From assembly GCA_025963635.1 (NCBI GenBank), contig JAOQAK010000024.1, positions 1 to 64,000 of the forward strand: a stretch of DNA of 64,000 nt. The letters run 5' to 3'. How positions within the stretch are numbered: the first letter of the stretch is position 1; each line of letters opens with the position of its first letter. This document shows positions 26,801 through 36,500 of the stretch, in pieces. Made by a program: the position numbers and the translations under genes. The stretch comes from Ferruginibacter sp. Its GTDB lineage: Bacteria > Bacteroidota > Bacteroidia > Chitinophagales > Chitinophagaceae. The notes beneath the pieces were generated by a model that saw only the letters and a program-made list of their open reading frames with translations, ran no database searches and was not told the origin of the DNA.

Positions 26801-27030
26801 TAAGAGAAGCCCGGATTGAATTCAGTTTGCCGGAGCACCTGCTATCTAAAATAGGCATTAAACAAACCAATGTGGCAATATATGGAAGGGATCTTTTCAA
26901 CTTCACCAAGTTTCCGGGGTTTGATCCGGAAGGCGGCAATTTAAACAACGGAACCATCACGCCAGGGGTTGAGTTGATGCAGTTTCCCTCCACAAGAAAT
27001 GTGGGTGTTAACCTCACTTTTAAATTTTAA
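23815..27030 (+). CDS. SusC/RagA TonB-linked outer-membrane transporter
   Basis: This 1071-residue protein has a signal peptide (FVFLILCCQALSA), a carboxypeptidase-regulatory-like domain (VVKGTVMNDSNEILPGVTIK) and a plug (NSLSGKVAGLNIQGTGAG, then VLDGVPI and TALYGSRAAGGALIITTKNG). A beta-barrel ends in STRNVGVNLTFKF, with a final aromatic residue as expected. It moves a ligand captured by its SusD partner across the outer membrane using TonB energy. The partner gene starts 20 bp downstream. There is no N-terminal STN signalling domain, although a sigma/anti-sigma pair sits just upstream. The substrate is unknown. Confidence 0.93.
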   Translation: MKQNLSEQLRKVLKKRLPFVFLILCCQALSAQQIAVVKGTVMNDSNEILPGVTIKVTALNGKRDYSNMTDENGVFIFNNLGSGRLYNFSVSFIGYETSIIKNYLVKQGENNTLLVKLKQTNTSLQEVVVTALGIKREEKSLGYAAQTVTENTVKDAKTNNWVNSLSGKVAGLNIQGTGAGPMGSSRITLRGENSLNLDNNQALIVLDGVPISSKITGTGYNSHLSTDSPVDFGSAVSDINPDDIASITVLKGPGATALYGSRAAGGALIITTKNGSRKDKGLGITYNTNISMDQVNRWPDYQYEYGEGRTSAYYSYGDSPDGINTSTGVAAGRAWGPKFKGQSYFQYDPTTADNLATSRTPWVADPDYIKGFFQTGLTFSNSVSVEGGTDKGSARLSVSHLKNTWIIPNTGYERLTAALSVNQKVTDKLKINGKVTYTNKTSNNLPSAGYNNQTLMYFLIIGTAPNIRPDWFKPYWQPGLVGIKQKNPFNPGPDNPYLDIYENINKMNKHGVVGTLSANYEISKKMEFMIRSGVDMSFEFRSQQRPYSMTKFPQGNYREQNVFNYEVNTDALLTFKDNITSKIKYSISAGANIMKQTYDFAGLYAERLAQPGIYQISNSLDQAVADPQKSSKAINSVYATSQWSYMEKVFLDVTGRNDWSSTLPFSNNSFFYPSVSTSFLLSDLFNLPAQISFAKFRLSWAQVGNDTRPYQTSKYYDRIYGNSFTNPGTLFNPGLKPEIISSYESGLDIRFLKSRVSVDLAVYQNKSRNQIIAIPLDPTSGYSSALINAGLIESKGVELQLKGTPLLTKNFKWSSTLNWSINRSYVRELASGITSQVIYSHSGNVTIEARVGGRMGDMYGRGFQRSPDGEIIYNSTGLPATLDTKTKVWGNAFADWKAGLMNEFTYKNWRVSILFDYQKGGSMFSQTNHKSNTLGKTNVTLPGRDDGIIGDGVVYNSATGKYTPNTVKVSADSYYETVYAINNAEMNVFDATYLKLREARIEFSLPEHLLSKIGIKQTNVAIYGRDLFNFTKFPGFDPEGGNLNNGTITPGVELMQFPSTRNVGVNLTFKF

Positions 27031-27050
27031 ATGAACCAAAAAAAATCATT

Positions 27051-28535
27051 ATGAAATTGTTTAGAAATATATACCTGCCGCTTATCTTATTGTGTTGTGT
27101 GCTGGCATCCTGTACTAAGAACTTTGAGGAAATTAATACTGATCCCAACCGGCCAAAAGAAATAAACCCGGGTGTAATGCTGGGGCAAATGCAATATCGT
27201 ATCGTTAACACCAGTATCGGAGGTGCCCGGAATTTTACGCATGAATTAATGCAGGTAACCGCTCCGCGAAGCAGTAGCAGCAATGGCGTCCATAGGTATT
27301 ATATTACACCCGGAGATGGAGTTTGGTCAGGCTTTTATAACAATATCACTGATATTGAAGACATCATTCAACTGTCGGATAAACTCGGCGAAAAAAATTA
27401 TAAAGCAATTGCACTGGTGTATAAATGTTGGGCGTATTCGATATTGACTGACCTGTATGGTGATGTGCCTTATTCCGAAGCAATCAAAGCTACTGAAGGA
27501 AATTTTCAACCAAAATTTGATAGCCAAAAGGATATTTATACTCAAATCTTAAAAGACCTTGCTACTGCCAATGACCTGTTTGACGACACTAAAGCGTTGA
27601 TCTATGCAGGCGATAATGTGTATCCTTCCAATGCGCTGACAGGAGGTAAAAATATCGGGATTCAGCGCTGGAAAAAATTCAGCAATACACTTCGCCTAAG
27701 ACTTCTATTAAGGTTAACAAAAAGACAAGGTGAAATAGATGTAAATGCACAGATCACTGCTATTTTATCGGATGCGGTAAAATTTCCGGTATTTGCCAGT
27801 AATGCAGATGACTGCATTTTCAGGTATCCAAATGTGTATCCTTATTTTAATCCTTATTTTACAGCAAGGCAATTAGACTGGCGGGATGGAACTTATTATA
27901 CTAAGTTCTTTCTTGACAAAATGAACACAGCCAATGATCCACGCAGGGCAGTTTGGGCGTTGCCTGTTACGGCGGCTGGTGCAAGTGTTTTTCAGGGGAT
28001 TGAAAGTGGCTATCCAACGAGCACAGAATACGTGGTTGGTAAAAATTCAAGTTATACGGATGCACTTAAAACTTCTTCTTACCTGGGTGTAATGTTGACT
28101 TATGCTGAAGCTGAATTTATAAAAGCCGAACTTGCTTTAAAGGGCTTTACTACAGGCAAAACACCTAAAGCGCATTATGATAATGGTATAGCCGCATCCA
28201 TCACACAATGGGGCGCTACTATGCAGGCGGGTTATTTAGCCCAGCCAGGCGTTATTTACGATGCTACTGCGAGTGCTGATGCCCGGTTGGAACAAATAAT
28301 GCTGCAAAAATATTATGCCTATTTCTTCGTGGATTACCAGGCATGGTTCGAGAAAAGAAGAACCGGCTACCCGGTATTGCCAAGAGGAGCAGGTATACCT
28401 GTTGAAAATATTTTTCCTTCCCGGATACCTTACCCAACTTATTTGCAATCGCTTAACCCGGCAAATTATACTGCTGCTGTTGCTGCTATGGGCGGTAAGG
28501 ATGACAGCAATATAAAAGTGTGGTGGGATAAATAA
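27051..28535 (+). CDS. SusD/RagB-family nutrient-binding lipoprotein (SusD-like_2 type)
   Basis: This 494-residue lipoprotein has a signal peptide ending in the lipobox LASC, then TKNFEEINTDPNRP, which is typical of the SusD-like_2 subgroup. Further family features are LTDLYGDVPYSEAIK and the C-terminal IMLQKYYAYFFVDYQAWFEK with RRTGYPVLPRG. It forms the lid over the SusC barrel encoded directly upstream and binds the nutrient. Its intact length and usual distance from susC indicate a functional pair. The ligand cannot be predicted from sequence. Confidence 0.92.
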   Translation: MKLFRNIYLPLILLCCVLASCTKNFEEINTDPNRPKEINPGVMLGQMQYRIVNTSIGGARNFTHELMQVTAPRSSSSNGVHRYYITPGDGVWSGFYNNITDIEDIIQLSDKLGEKNYKAIALVYKCWAYSILTDLYGDVPYSEAIKATEGNFQPKFDSQKDIYTQILKDLATANDLFDDTKALIYAGDNVYPSNALTGGKNIGIQRWKKFSNTLRLRLLLRLTKRQGEIDVNAQITAILSDAVKFPVFASNADDCIFRYPNVYPYFNPYFTARQLDWRDGTYYTKFFLDKMNTANDPRRAVWALPVTAAGASVFQGIESGYPTSTEYVVGKNSSYTDALKTSSYLGVMLTYAEAEFIKAELALKGFTTGKTPKAHYDNGIAASITQWGATMQAGYLAQPGVIYDATASADARLEQIMLQKYYAYFFVDYQAWFEKRRTGYPVLPRGAGIPVENIFPSRIPYPTYLQSLNPANYTAAVAAMGGKDDSNIKVWWDK

Positions 28536-28683
28536 TCTAATGATACTGCCCATGGATATTGAAATTATCCAGTGCAACAGCGCTTCCATAACCGCCATGC
28601 TATTTCAACCCTTTAAACACCTTCATTCGAATGATGATGTTTAAATAAACTGAATTCTTGTTTAACTCTAATAGATTAATTGT

Positions 28684-31140
28684 ATGATAAGATTGTTTTT
28701 TTTTACGACGCTATGTGTTGTAATAAATAGTGTCGGAGCTCAGAATAGTGTAAGCAAGAAGCCCTTTGCGAATAAAATTTCCGCCAAAACAACGGTTATG
28801 CTGCCCAATGGCTGGTCGCTAACACCGGCCGGCAGAAGTTTGGAAGCAGGTGACTTTCCGCTTAACATTGCAGTTGCCAGTTCAAAAAAAATGATTGCTG
28901 TTACCAATAACGGGCAAAGTATTCAAACCATCCAGTTGATTGACATACAGCATGAGCAAGTGTTACATACCATTGAGATTCCAACAGCTTTTTACGGCTT
29001 AAAATTCAGCAAGGATGAAAAATACCTGTATGCATCAGGTGGCAATGATAACCGTATAGTTAAGTACAGTATTGCACAAGGGAAATTGATATTGAACGAC
29101 AGTATTCTATTAGGTAAGAAATGGCCTGAAAAAATATCTCCGGTGGGAATAGAAATCGATGACGATCGTAATATCCTGTATGCAGTAACGAAAGAAAATA
29201 ACAGTTTATATGTTGTTGATCTTACTTCTAAAAAAATAGTTCGCCAGGTCCCGCTCGGTCATGAAGCCTATGCCTGCATTTTATCGCCTGATAAAAAGGA
29301 GTTGTTTATTTCTTTATGGGGAGGTAAAAAGGTTGCTGTCTACAATACTGTGTCCGGTGAGGTTGTAGGCCAAATACCGGTGTCTTTAAATCCCAATGAA
29401 TTAGCACTTACCAGGAACGGAAAAATACTTTTTGTTGCCAACGCCGGTGATAACAGTGTTTCTGTGATAGATACTAAAGCAAGAAAACCTATAGAGCTTT
29501 TAAATGCAGCCCTATTTGCCAATGCACCCGCAGGCTCCGCTACCAACGGCGTTGCCCTTTCCGAAAATGAAAAACTTTTGTACATCGCAAATGCAGATAA
29601 TAATTTTGTTGCTGTTTTTGATGTGAGTAAACCGGGTTCAAGTAAATCTAAGGGCTTTATACCAGTTGGCTGGTATCCAACCAATGTGCGGGTGATTGGT
29701 AATAAAATAATAGTAGCCAATGGCAAAGGGTTTAGCTCTTTTCCAAATCCAAAAGGGCCCCAGCCGGTATCTGCCAGTGTATTATCTGAAACCCACATGG
29801 GGGAAGCAAGTCGTAATAAAAGACTACAATACATTGGGTCGCTGATGAAGGGTACGCTTAGTATTATTGACAGTCCGACCGATGCCGAACTAGCGGTTTA
29901 TTCAAAAACAGTTTATCGTAATACACCTTATACAAAGGAGAAGGAACTGGTTACGGAAGGAGAAGCCGGAAACCCAATTCCATCTAAAGTTGGAGAAGCA
30001 TCCCCAATCAAATATGTGTTTTATATTTTAAAAGAGAACCGAACCTACGACCAGGTTTTTGGAGACATATCGGAAGGCAACGGCGATACCTCCCTTTGCT
30101 TGTTTGGTGAAAAATATACACCCAATCAACACAAACTTGCCCGTGAATTTGTGCTATTGGATAATTTTTATGTGGATGCGGAAGTGAGTGCTGATGGCCA
30201 TAATTGGAGCCTTGGGGCGCATGCCAATGACTATCTTGAAAAGACATGGCCTACCAGCTACGGCAGACGTGGCGGCGCAACTGAAGGTATGGGCAGAAGA
30301 GAAATTGCCAATAATAAAGATGGTTTTCTATGGGATTTTTGTAAGAAATCAAATGTTAGTTACAGAACCTATGGTGTTTTCCAGGATAAAGAAAAGGGAA
30401 ATATTCCTTCATTGATCGGTCACGAATGCAGCTATTTCCCCACGTTTTATTTAAACAATGTCCGGGATACTACCAGGTTTCAAAAATGGAAAAAAGACTT
30501 TGATTCGCTGCTTGCGATCAACAGCGTACCACGATTTAACTCTATCCGGTTAGGTGGCGATCATACCCAGGGGCTAGCGGTAGGTAGACCTACTCCTTTT
30601 GCCTGTGTTGCAGACAATGACCTTGCCGTCGGTTTGTTAATTGAACACTTGAGTAAAAGTGTAATCTGGAAGGAGAGCGCCGTTTTTATACTCGAAGATG
30701 ATGCACAAAACGGCCCCGACCATGTAGATGCACATCGCTCAAATGCACTGGTCATAAGTCCGTATACAAAAAGAAGATTTGTGGATCATTCTTTTTACTC
30801 CACCTCCGGAATGCTTAGAACAATGGAATTGATATTGGGGCTACCACCAATGACGCAATATGATGCGGCAGCCCGGCCCATGTGGCGCAGTTTTACTGCA
30901 GGGCCCGATTATAAAGCATATACAGCAGCGCCTTGTAATATCAACCTGGATGATATAAATAAAAAATCTACCGAGACTGCAAAGAAATCAGCCTTGCTTG
31001 ACTTTTCTAATGCCGATAAAATTGATGATAAAATATTTACAGAAATACTGTGGAAAGGGATTAAGGGAGAATCAGCTATCGTACCCGTTCCCAGGAGAAG
31101 TGCGTTTGTAAAGGTAACATCAAAAGATAAGGATGATTGA
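28684..31140 (+). CDS. YVTN beta-propeller / alkaline phosphatase-type phosphoesterase fusion
   Basis: This 818-residue exported protein has a short signal peptide (MIRLFFFTTLCVVINSVGA). Residues about 50-330 form a YVTN-like beta-propeller with repeats such as GNDNRIVKYSI and NLVVD-like strands, VAVFDVSKPG and VANAGDNSVSVIDT. Residues about 440-750 form a phosphoesterase of the PF04185 type, with YVFYILKENRTYDQVFGD, HNWSLGAHANDY and AVFILEDDAQNGPDHVDAHR. The family cleaves phosphate esters, such as those of phospholipids. It lies between two SusC/SusD pairs, suggesting substrate processing in the periplasm or at the surface (inference). The substrate is unknown. A 148-bp gap separates it from susD. 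Confidence 0.85.
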   Translation: MIRLFFFTTLCVVINSVGAQNSVSKKPFANKISAKTTVMLPNGWSLTPAGRSLEAGDFPLNIAVASSKKMIAVTNNGQSIQTIQLIDIQHEQVLHTIEIPTAFYGLKFSKDEKYLYASGGNDNRIVKYSIAQGKLILNDSILLGKKWPEKISPVGIEIDDDRNILYAVTKENNSLYVVDLTSKKIVRQVPLGHEAYACILSPDKKELFISLWGGKKVAVYNTVSGEVVGQIPVSLNPNELALTRNGKILFVANAGDNSVSVIDTKARKPIELLNAALFANAPAGSATNGVALSENEKLLYIANADNNFVAVFDVSKPGSSKSKGFIPVGWYPTNVRVIGNKIIVANGKGFSSFPNPKGPQPVSASVLSETHMGEASRNKRLQYIGSLMKGTLSIIDSPTDAELAVYSKTVYRNTPYTKEKELVTEGEAGNPIPSKVGEASPIKYVFYILKENRTYDQVFGDISEGNGDTSLCLFGEKYTPNQHKLAREFVLLDNFYVDAEVSADGHNWSLGAHANDYLEKTWPTSYGRRGGATEGMGRREIANNKDGFLWDFCKKSNVSYRTYGVFQDKEKGNIPSLIGHECSYFPTFYLNNVRDTTRFQKWKKDFDSLLAINSVPRFNSIRLGGDHTQGLAVGRPTPFACVADNDLAVGLLIEHLSKSVIWKESAVFILEDDAQNGPDHVDAHRSNALVISPYTKRRFVDHSFYSTSGMLRTMELILGLPPMTQYDAAARPMWRSFTAGPDYKAYTAAPCNINLDDINKKSTETAKKSALLDFSNADKIDDKIFTEILWKGIKGESAIVPVPRRSAFVKVTSKDKDD

Positions 31141-31305
31141 TTGTTGGTGTTCCCAGGTATAGTATCGCAATTGGCTGGACTATCAACAAATGGTTACCCA
31201 ATCGTTATCAAATAAGCATATAATTACCAACAAATTATTATCAGTTATTAAACGTTGTTGCAGTCTTTTGCCTGCTCTTATTTTTGCCGTTCCAAACTGA
31301 CATTA

Positions 31306-32610
31306 ATGACTTCATTTAAAAGTATTATAGGTAAATTATTTTTCTCGCCAGTTCTACTATTTCTATTTTATACTGCGGCGTATACACAAATAAAATCTCC
31401 AGACCCTCACTATAAATTAATAGGGGGGAAAGATTTCGTTCAATCAAAAAATTATTACCTGCTTACATTATTCCAGGAGATTTCGGAGGTAAATAATTTA
31501 TTGGAACATGACAAAGTGCTGTCAGGCATCGCCAAAACAAAAGTTGATTCACTGGTTGCATCCTTAAAAAATTGCGGCAAGGATGGTGAATGTTATATCA
31601 GCAGGATGAAGTTTAATGAAGAAGAAATAAAACTTGTCAGCGACCGGTTATCTGAACTGTACCGACCTGGGAATGTCCTGGGAAAAATGGTTCTTAATCA
31701 TTTAATTCCTTCTGGTGCGTATGTCTTATTCCAGCAATTGCCCCCTAAGGATATGTTGGTAAAAGCATGGGAACAGGATGCGCGTGGAATCAATTTTGGA
31801 TTGGACGTATATGCAGGAGGGAAAAAGCCTAATTATCCACTCATTGATTCTATCAGCTTCAACACCCGGGATGGCGGCAATAACAATGCTTACCTCCTCA
31901 GCTATGTAAGTCTATTGTATAACACGAGTGCCCTCGTTGCGCTTGAGAACAAATCAAATCTCAATTTCTTCAGTCCATCTCTCAACGCGGCGCTTCACTT
32001 TTTAGAAATGAATGAAAGAGAACAGGCTGGGGACTTTGAGCCGATGGCAGAAGGAGAAAATAAAGCGGCTTTTGACCGTATAAAGACTGTCAGATGGGCC
32101 AATTTCAAATACTCTGTGATTCTTGTTCCGGGTGCAGGGCCTGAAAAGTCGGATGTGGCGCTAAGCGCAGAAGGCATGCTAAGATGCAGGCTTGCAGCGC
32201 TCCAATACGCAAATGGTATTGCACCCTTTATTGTTGCCTCTGGTGGGAAAGTGCATCCCTATAAAACAAAATATTGCGAAGCAACTGAGATGAAAAAATT
32301 TCTCATAGAAAAGTTGCATATTCCTGGGAATGCTATAATCATCGACCCGCATGCCCGCCACACCACTACAAACATGCGCAATACGGCCCGGTTAATATAT
32401 CGCTATGGAATTCCCTTTGATAAACCAGGTATCACCTGCACCACACGTGGGCAAAGTACCATGATCGGAGCAACCTTAATTGAAAGATGCATCAAGGAAT
32501 TAAACGAAGCCCCCTATAAAAATGGCAATCGTTTAAGCGAGACAGAAATTGAATTTTATCCGCTGGTTGAAGCGCTGCAGATCAATCCTGCAGAACCAAT
32601 GGACCCCTAA
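31306..32610 (+). CDS. YdcF/DUF218-family exported protein
   Basis: This 434-residue protein starts at ATG 31306 (MTSFKSIIGKLFFSPVLLFL), a clear signal peptide. The longer frame to 31255 starts with TTG and is rejected. Residues from about 270 on hold a DUF218 (SanA/ElyC/YdcF) domain: VILVPGAGPEKSDVALSAEG, ASGGKVHPYKTKYCEATEM, IIIDPHARHTTTNMRNTARL and GQSTMIGATL. The first 260 residues are a helical domain of unknown role. DUF218 proteins are linked to envelope biogenesis, and some bind nucleotide-type cofactors. Inside this uptake locus it probably helps process imported material (inference). Confidence 0.75.
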   Translation: MTSFKSIIGKLFFSPVLLFLFYTAAYTQIKSPDPHYKLIGGKDFVQSKNYYLLTLFQEISEVNNLLEHDKVLSGIAKTKVDSLVASLKNCGKDGECYISRMKFNEEEIKLVSDRLSELYRPGNVLGKMVLNHLIPSGAYVLFQQLPPKDMLVKAWEQDARGINFGLDVYAGGKKPNYPLIDSISFNTRDGGNNNAYLLSYVSLLYNTSALVALENKSNLNFFSPSLNAALHFLEMNEREQAGDFEPMAEGENKAAFDRIKTVRWANFKYSVILVPGAGPEKSDVALSAEGMLRCRLAALQYANGIAPFIVASGGKVHPYKTKYCEATEMKKFLIEKLHIPGNAIIIDPHARHTTTNMRNTARLIYRYGIPFDKPGITCTTRGQSTMIGATLIERCIKELNEAPYKNGNRLSETEIEFYPLVEALQINPAEPMDP

Positions 32611-32626
32611 ACCTCCTACAAAAATT

Positions 32627-33499
32627 ATGAAAATTATTTTATTCTCAACAACACTGGCACTTGCAATTGTCACTTTATCATTTAACGCTATTGTTGATAT
32701 GAAGATCGAACGATCTTTTACGATAGATTCTCTTGGCGCCTGCCAGGGAATTTCGTACCAACAGGGAAAACTTTTTTTATATGGTGACCGCGAAACTGGT
32801 GTTATTAGAGAATACCGGGAGGACGCTGACAGCCTGGTATACCTGGGCCATGAAATGAAACTTACCCTGCATGATACAGATGTGATTAATCATCCCACTG
32901 GTATCGCATATCATGAAAAAGATCCCGTATTTATCGGTAACAGTATCCGGCTAAATAAAGAAGGTACGCTCTGGAAAGCAATGATTTATTGCGTGAACTG
33001 GCAGGGGCTGCAACGCACCGGAAGCCTTGATGGCAATCTTATCAATACCATCGAAGATGATGCATGCATACAGGGAACAAGGCCTGAATATGTGCAGTAC
33101 GGCAACAAATGGTTTGTGGCCACAGCAGACTACGGTGGCAAGGCAAACGAAGTGAGATTGTACGACCCGGCCCTTTTGAAAAAGGTTAAAAGAACTTCTG
33201 AAAAAGGAGTGGTATTTAAAAAATTCACCTGCGATCCATGGGTACAAAACCTTCATTGGATGGCAGACAAGGGTATATTGGTATTGATTCAAAACCAGGT
33301 GGAAGGAAGAAAATGGCGCTTTGCATTTTTAGACCTCGATAAATCTATCAGGGATGGTAAACAATCTGTAATAAAAGTAGTGGACCTGTCGCCGGAGAAT
33401 GAACTGGAGGGCTTTACATTTTTAAAGGATTATACCAGGGGAATAGCGGTAAGCTCATCCCGCCGTAACAATGCAACAATGATCTCCGTGCAGGATTAA
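32627..33499 (+). CDS. Secreted beta-propeller-like protein of unknown function
   Basis: This 290-residue protein starts at ATG 32627 (MKIILFSTTLALAIVTLSF), giving a signal peptide. The upstream extension to 32549 overlaps the end of the preceding gene. The mature part has beta-propeller-like strands: CQGISYQQGKLFLYGDRETG, PTGIAYHEKDPVFIGNS and LEGFTFLKDYTRGIAVSSS. The shape resembles phytase-like or SMP-30-type propellers. No catalytic residues can be assigned by eye. The gap to the preceding gene is 16 bp and to the next susC is 33 bp, so it is within the operon. A phosphate-ester role would match the neighbouring phosphoesterase but is inference. Confidence 0.7.
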   Translation: MKIILFSTTLALAIVTLSFNAIVDMKIERSFTIDSLGACQGISYQQGKLFLYGDRETGVIREYREDADSLVYLGHEMKLTLHDTDVINHPTGIAYHEKDPVFIGNSIRLNKEGTLWKAMIYCVNWQGLQRTGSLDGNLINTIEDDACIQGTRPEYVQYGNKWFVATADYGGKANEVRLYDPALLKKVKRTSEKGVVFKKFTCDPWVQNLHWMADKGILVLIQNQVEGRKWRFAFLDLDKSIRDGKQSVIKVVDLSPENELEGFTFLKDYTRGIAVSSSRRNNATMISVQD

Positions 33500-33532
33500 T
33501 AAATGGCTATAAAATCATAAAAATCATAAACA

Positions 33533-36500
33533 ATGCAAATAAGAAATTTACCAAAAGAAAATGTTGACACCTTAATAAAGCGGTTGTTCGTTTTTTGTAT
33601 CGCTTTATTTTTATTAGCCGGGGCAAATGCTCAGGCTGGCAAAAATAATGGGGAATCGACACCTGTACTGACTGTAGCCGGAACTGTGAGTGACCAAAAA
33701 GGAAATCCATTGGAGGGCGTAAGTATCAATGTGAAAAAGAAGGGGAGGGGCATAATCACCGATGCCCGGGGACAGTTTACCATTGAAGTAAATGAAGGGG
33801 CTGTACTGGTGTTTTCTTCAAAGGGTTTTCAAAACCAGGAAGTACCTGTGAAGAAAGCAACTGCTTTGAGAATCGTGTTGAAAGAAGACATTCAGTTAAT
33901 GGATGAAGTAGTTTCCATTGGCTATCAAAGGTTGCGCAAGAGTGACCTTACCGGCGCTATATCCAGTGTGAAATCCAGCGAACTCAATCTTTCCTCGCCT
34001 ACCATCAGCCAGGCACTTGTTGGCAAGGTGGCAGGGGTGCAGGTATCGCAGGTAAGTGGTGCTCCCTATTCCGGTACAAAGATCAGGGTTCGTGGAATTG
34101 GTTCTATCAATGCGAGTTCGGAACCTTTATATGTTATCGATGGATATGCGGTAGGCGGCAATGTTAGTTCGGGCCCCGGCAATGGTGGAACGGGCACCGG
34201 GGGCTACAACCCCGCGACGGCTGGCAATGATATTTTTGTAAATCCCGAAGATATTGAATCCATTGAAATATTGAAGGATGCGGCCTCTGCAGCTATTTAC
34301 GGTTCAAGAGCCTCAGGCGGAGTAGTGTTGATCACTACAAAACATGGTAAGCTGGGTAAGGGCAAATTTGAGTATGACTACCAGGCAGGCATTAACCAGC
34401 TTGCCCACAAAGTAAAGATGATGAACTCATCTGAATTTGCGCAGTTATTTATTGACGGACGCAATAATAATTACCACGACGTACTGGTAGCAAACGGGGT
34501 AGCATGGAATGATGCTTTTTATTCAGATGACAACGCTACCCGTACCGCCAAGGGAGGCGGTGCTTCCAGTAATATCCTGAAATCCATCTACGATTTTCCT
34601 ACCCAAAAGCTTATAACACCGCAGTATAATACCGATTGGCAGGAGGCATTGTATAAAAATGCTTTTGTACAAAGGCATAACCTTTCCTTTTCCGGCGGCA
34701 AAGAGGGTGTTAGGTATGCAGTGAGTGGTGGCTACCAGGACCAGCCGGGCATCCTTACCGCTACATTTCAAAAGCGAACTAATTTCAGGGCAAATGTAGA
34801 TGGCGAGATAAGTAAAAAACTAAAGGTAAGTGCCAATGTTGCCTATACCGATAACAATAACCGGGAAGTGCAGGAAGGCCGGTTTAACCAGGGCCCCATT
34901 TTAGGCGGACTTGTGATGATGCCCATTTTTTCGGTTTATAATACTGATGGAACCTTGCAGCTTGGAAAGGCTTCTGAGCAAACAGACGGATTTGCATACA
35001 GTTTTCAAACCATTGAAAACCCTGTTGCACTTGCCGAGCGTGTTAAAATAACCCGCAAAGGAGCAAGAGGCACTTATAATGGAAGCGCCACCTACCAGTT
35101 ACTTACTGATCTATCTGCGAGAGTGAACCTTGGCCTTCAGACCTACAATGAAAAATACGAGTATTATTATCCTACCAATTTAAGCAGTGGGGTAAATCCT
35201 CCGGGTTCGCCCGCAGCCGTAGCAGCCGCTACAGCTTCGGCCCAAACCATTTTAAATCTTGATAAGCTGGCAGAGTTCACCCTTAATTATAATAAGGAAT
35301 TTAATAAACACCGGATCAATGCCATTGCAGGGTATACTTCACAGGAAACTACCAGTGATATTGTGAGCGTGGTAGCTAAAAATTTCAGCAATGATATTGT
35401 TCCTGAAATTACCGCCCAGGGAGCTGCTGCCGGGAGTTTTTTATTAAATGGCAATACAGGAAAATCCACTACCACACTGGTTTCTTACCTGGCAAGGGTA
35501 TTGTATTCTTTTAACAACCGTTACTTTCTTGCAGGCTCTATACGCGCTGACGGTTCTTCAAGATTTGGACCCAATAACCGCTACGGAACTTTCCCCTCGG
35601 TTTCTGCAGGATGGAACCTATCGGACGAATCATTCTATCATAACTGGCTAGGCAAAGGTTCTGCAATTAAACTTCGGGCAAGCTGGGGGCTGAGTGGAAA
35701 TAATAATATTGGCAATTACCAATATGTACAATTGATTTCTTCTCCCGGTGGAACCGTATTAGGGAATACAATTTATTCTACTACAGCAGCAGGGAAACTA
35801 GCTGATGATAAACTGGGTTGGGAATCCACTTCACAGTATAATGTTGGAACGGATATCACCTTGTTGAATGGAAGGATTAGTGTGATTGGAAATTTTTATG
35901 TAGGTAGATCCTTCAATCTTTTATATGATAAAAATGTAACCGCTTCTTCCGGTTCCACTACGGTGCTTACCAACCTTAAAAATTCTGACATAAGAAACAC
36001 CGGTTTTGATTTGCAGGTAGATGCAAAACTGATCAGGAAAAAGGATTTTTCTTTGAATGTAAGTGCAAACATTACTGCCAACAAAAACGAAGTAAAGAGC
36101 TTGGATGGAGCCAGTGAAGTTTACAGGGCAGGCGCAGAACGGTCGTACACAACCCATGTTACCCGTGAAGGCCAGCCAATCGGAATGTTCTACGGATTGA
36201 AGGTGGCAGGCATGGTAAAGCAAACTGATATGGCCAATATTGCTGCAGATGATGCAGTTTATGCTGCAAACAATAAATCATTTCCCAAAGGTTATGTGCT
36301 TAAAGGTCCGGCACGTTCCATTGGATATTCCAGTACTCCCTTGCAGCCCGGCGACCTGTATTTCAAAGACATGAGTGGAGATGGAATAGTGAATGAAGCA
36401 GATAAAGGGGTAATAGGTACTCCGTATCCTAAGTTCACGTATGGCTTCAATGTTTCGGTGAGTTATAAAATGATTGACCTCAGTGCTTCTTTCAACGGGT

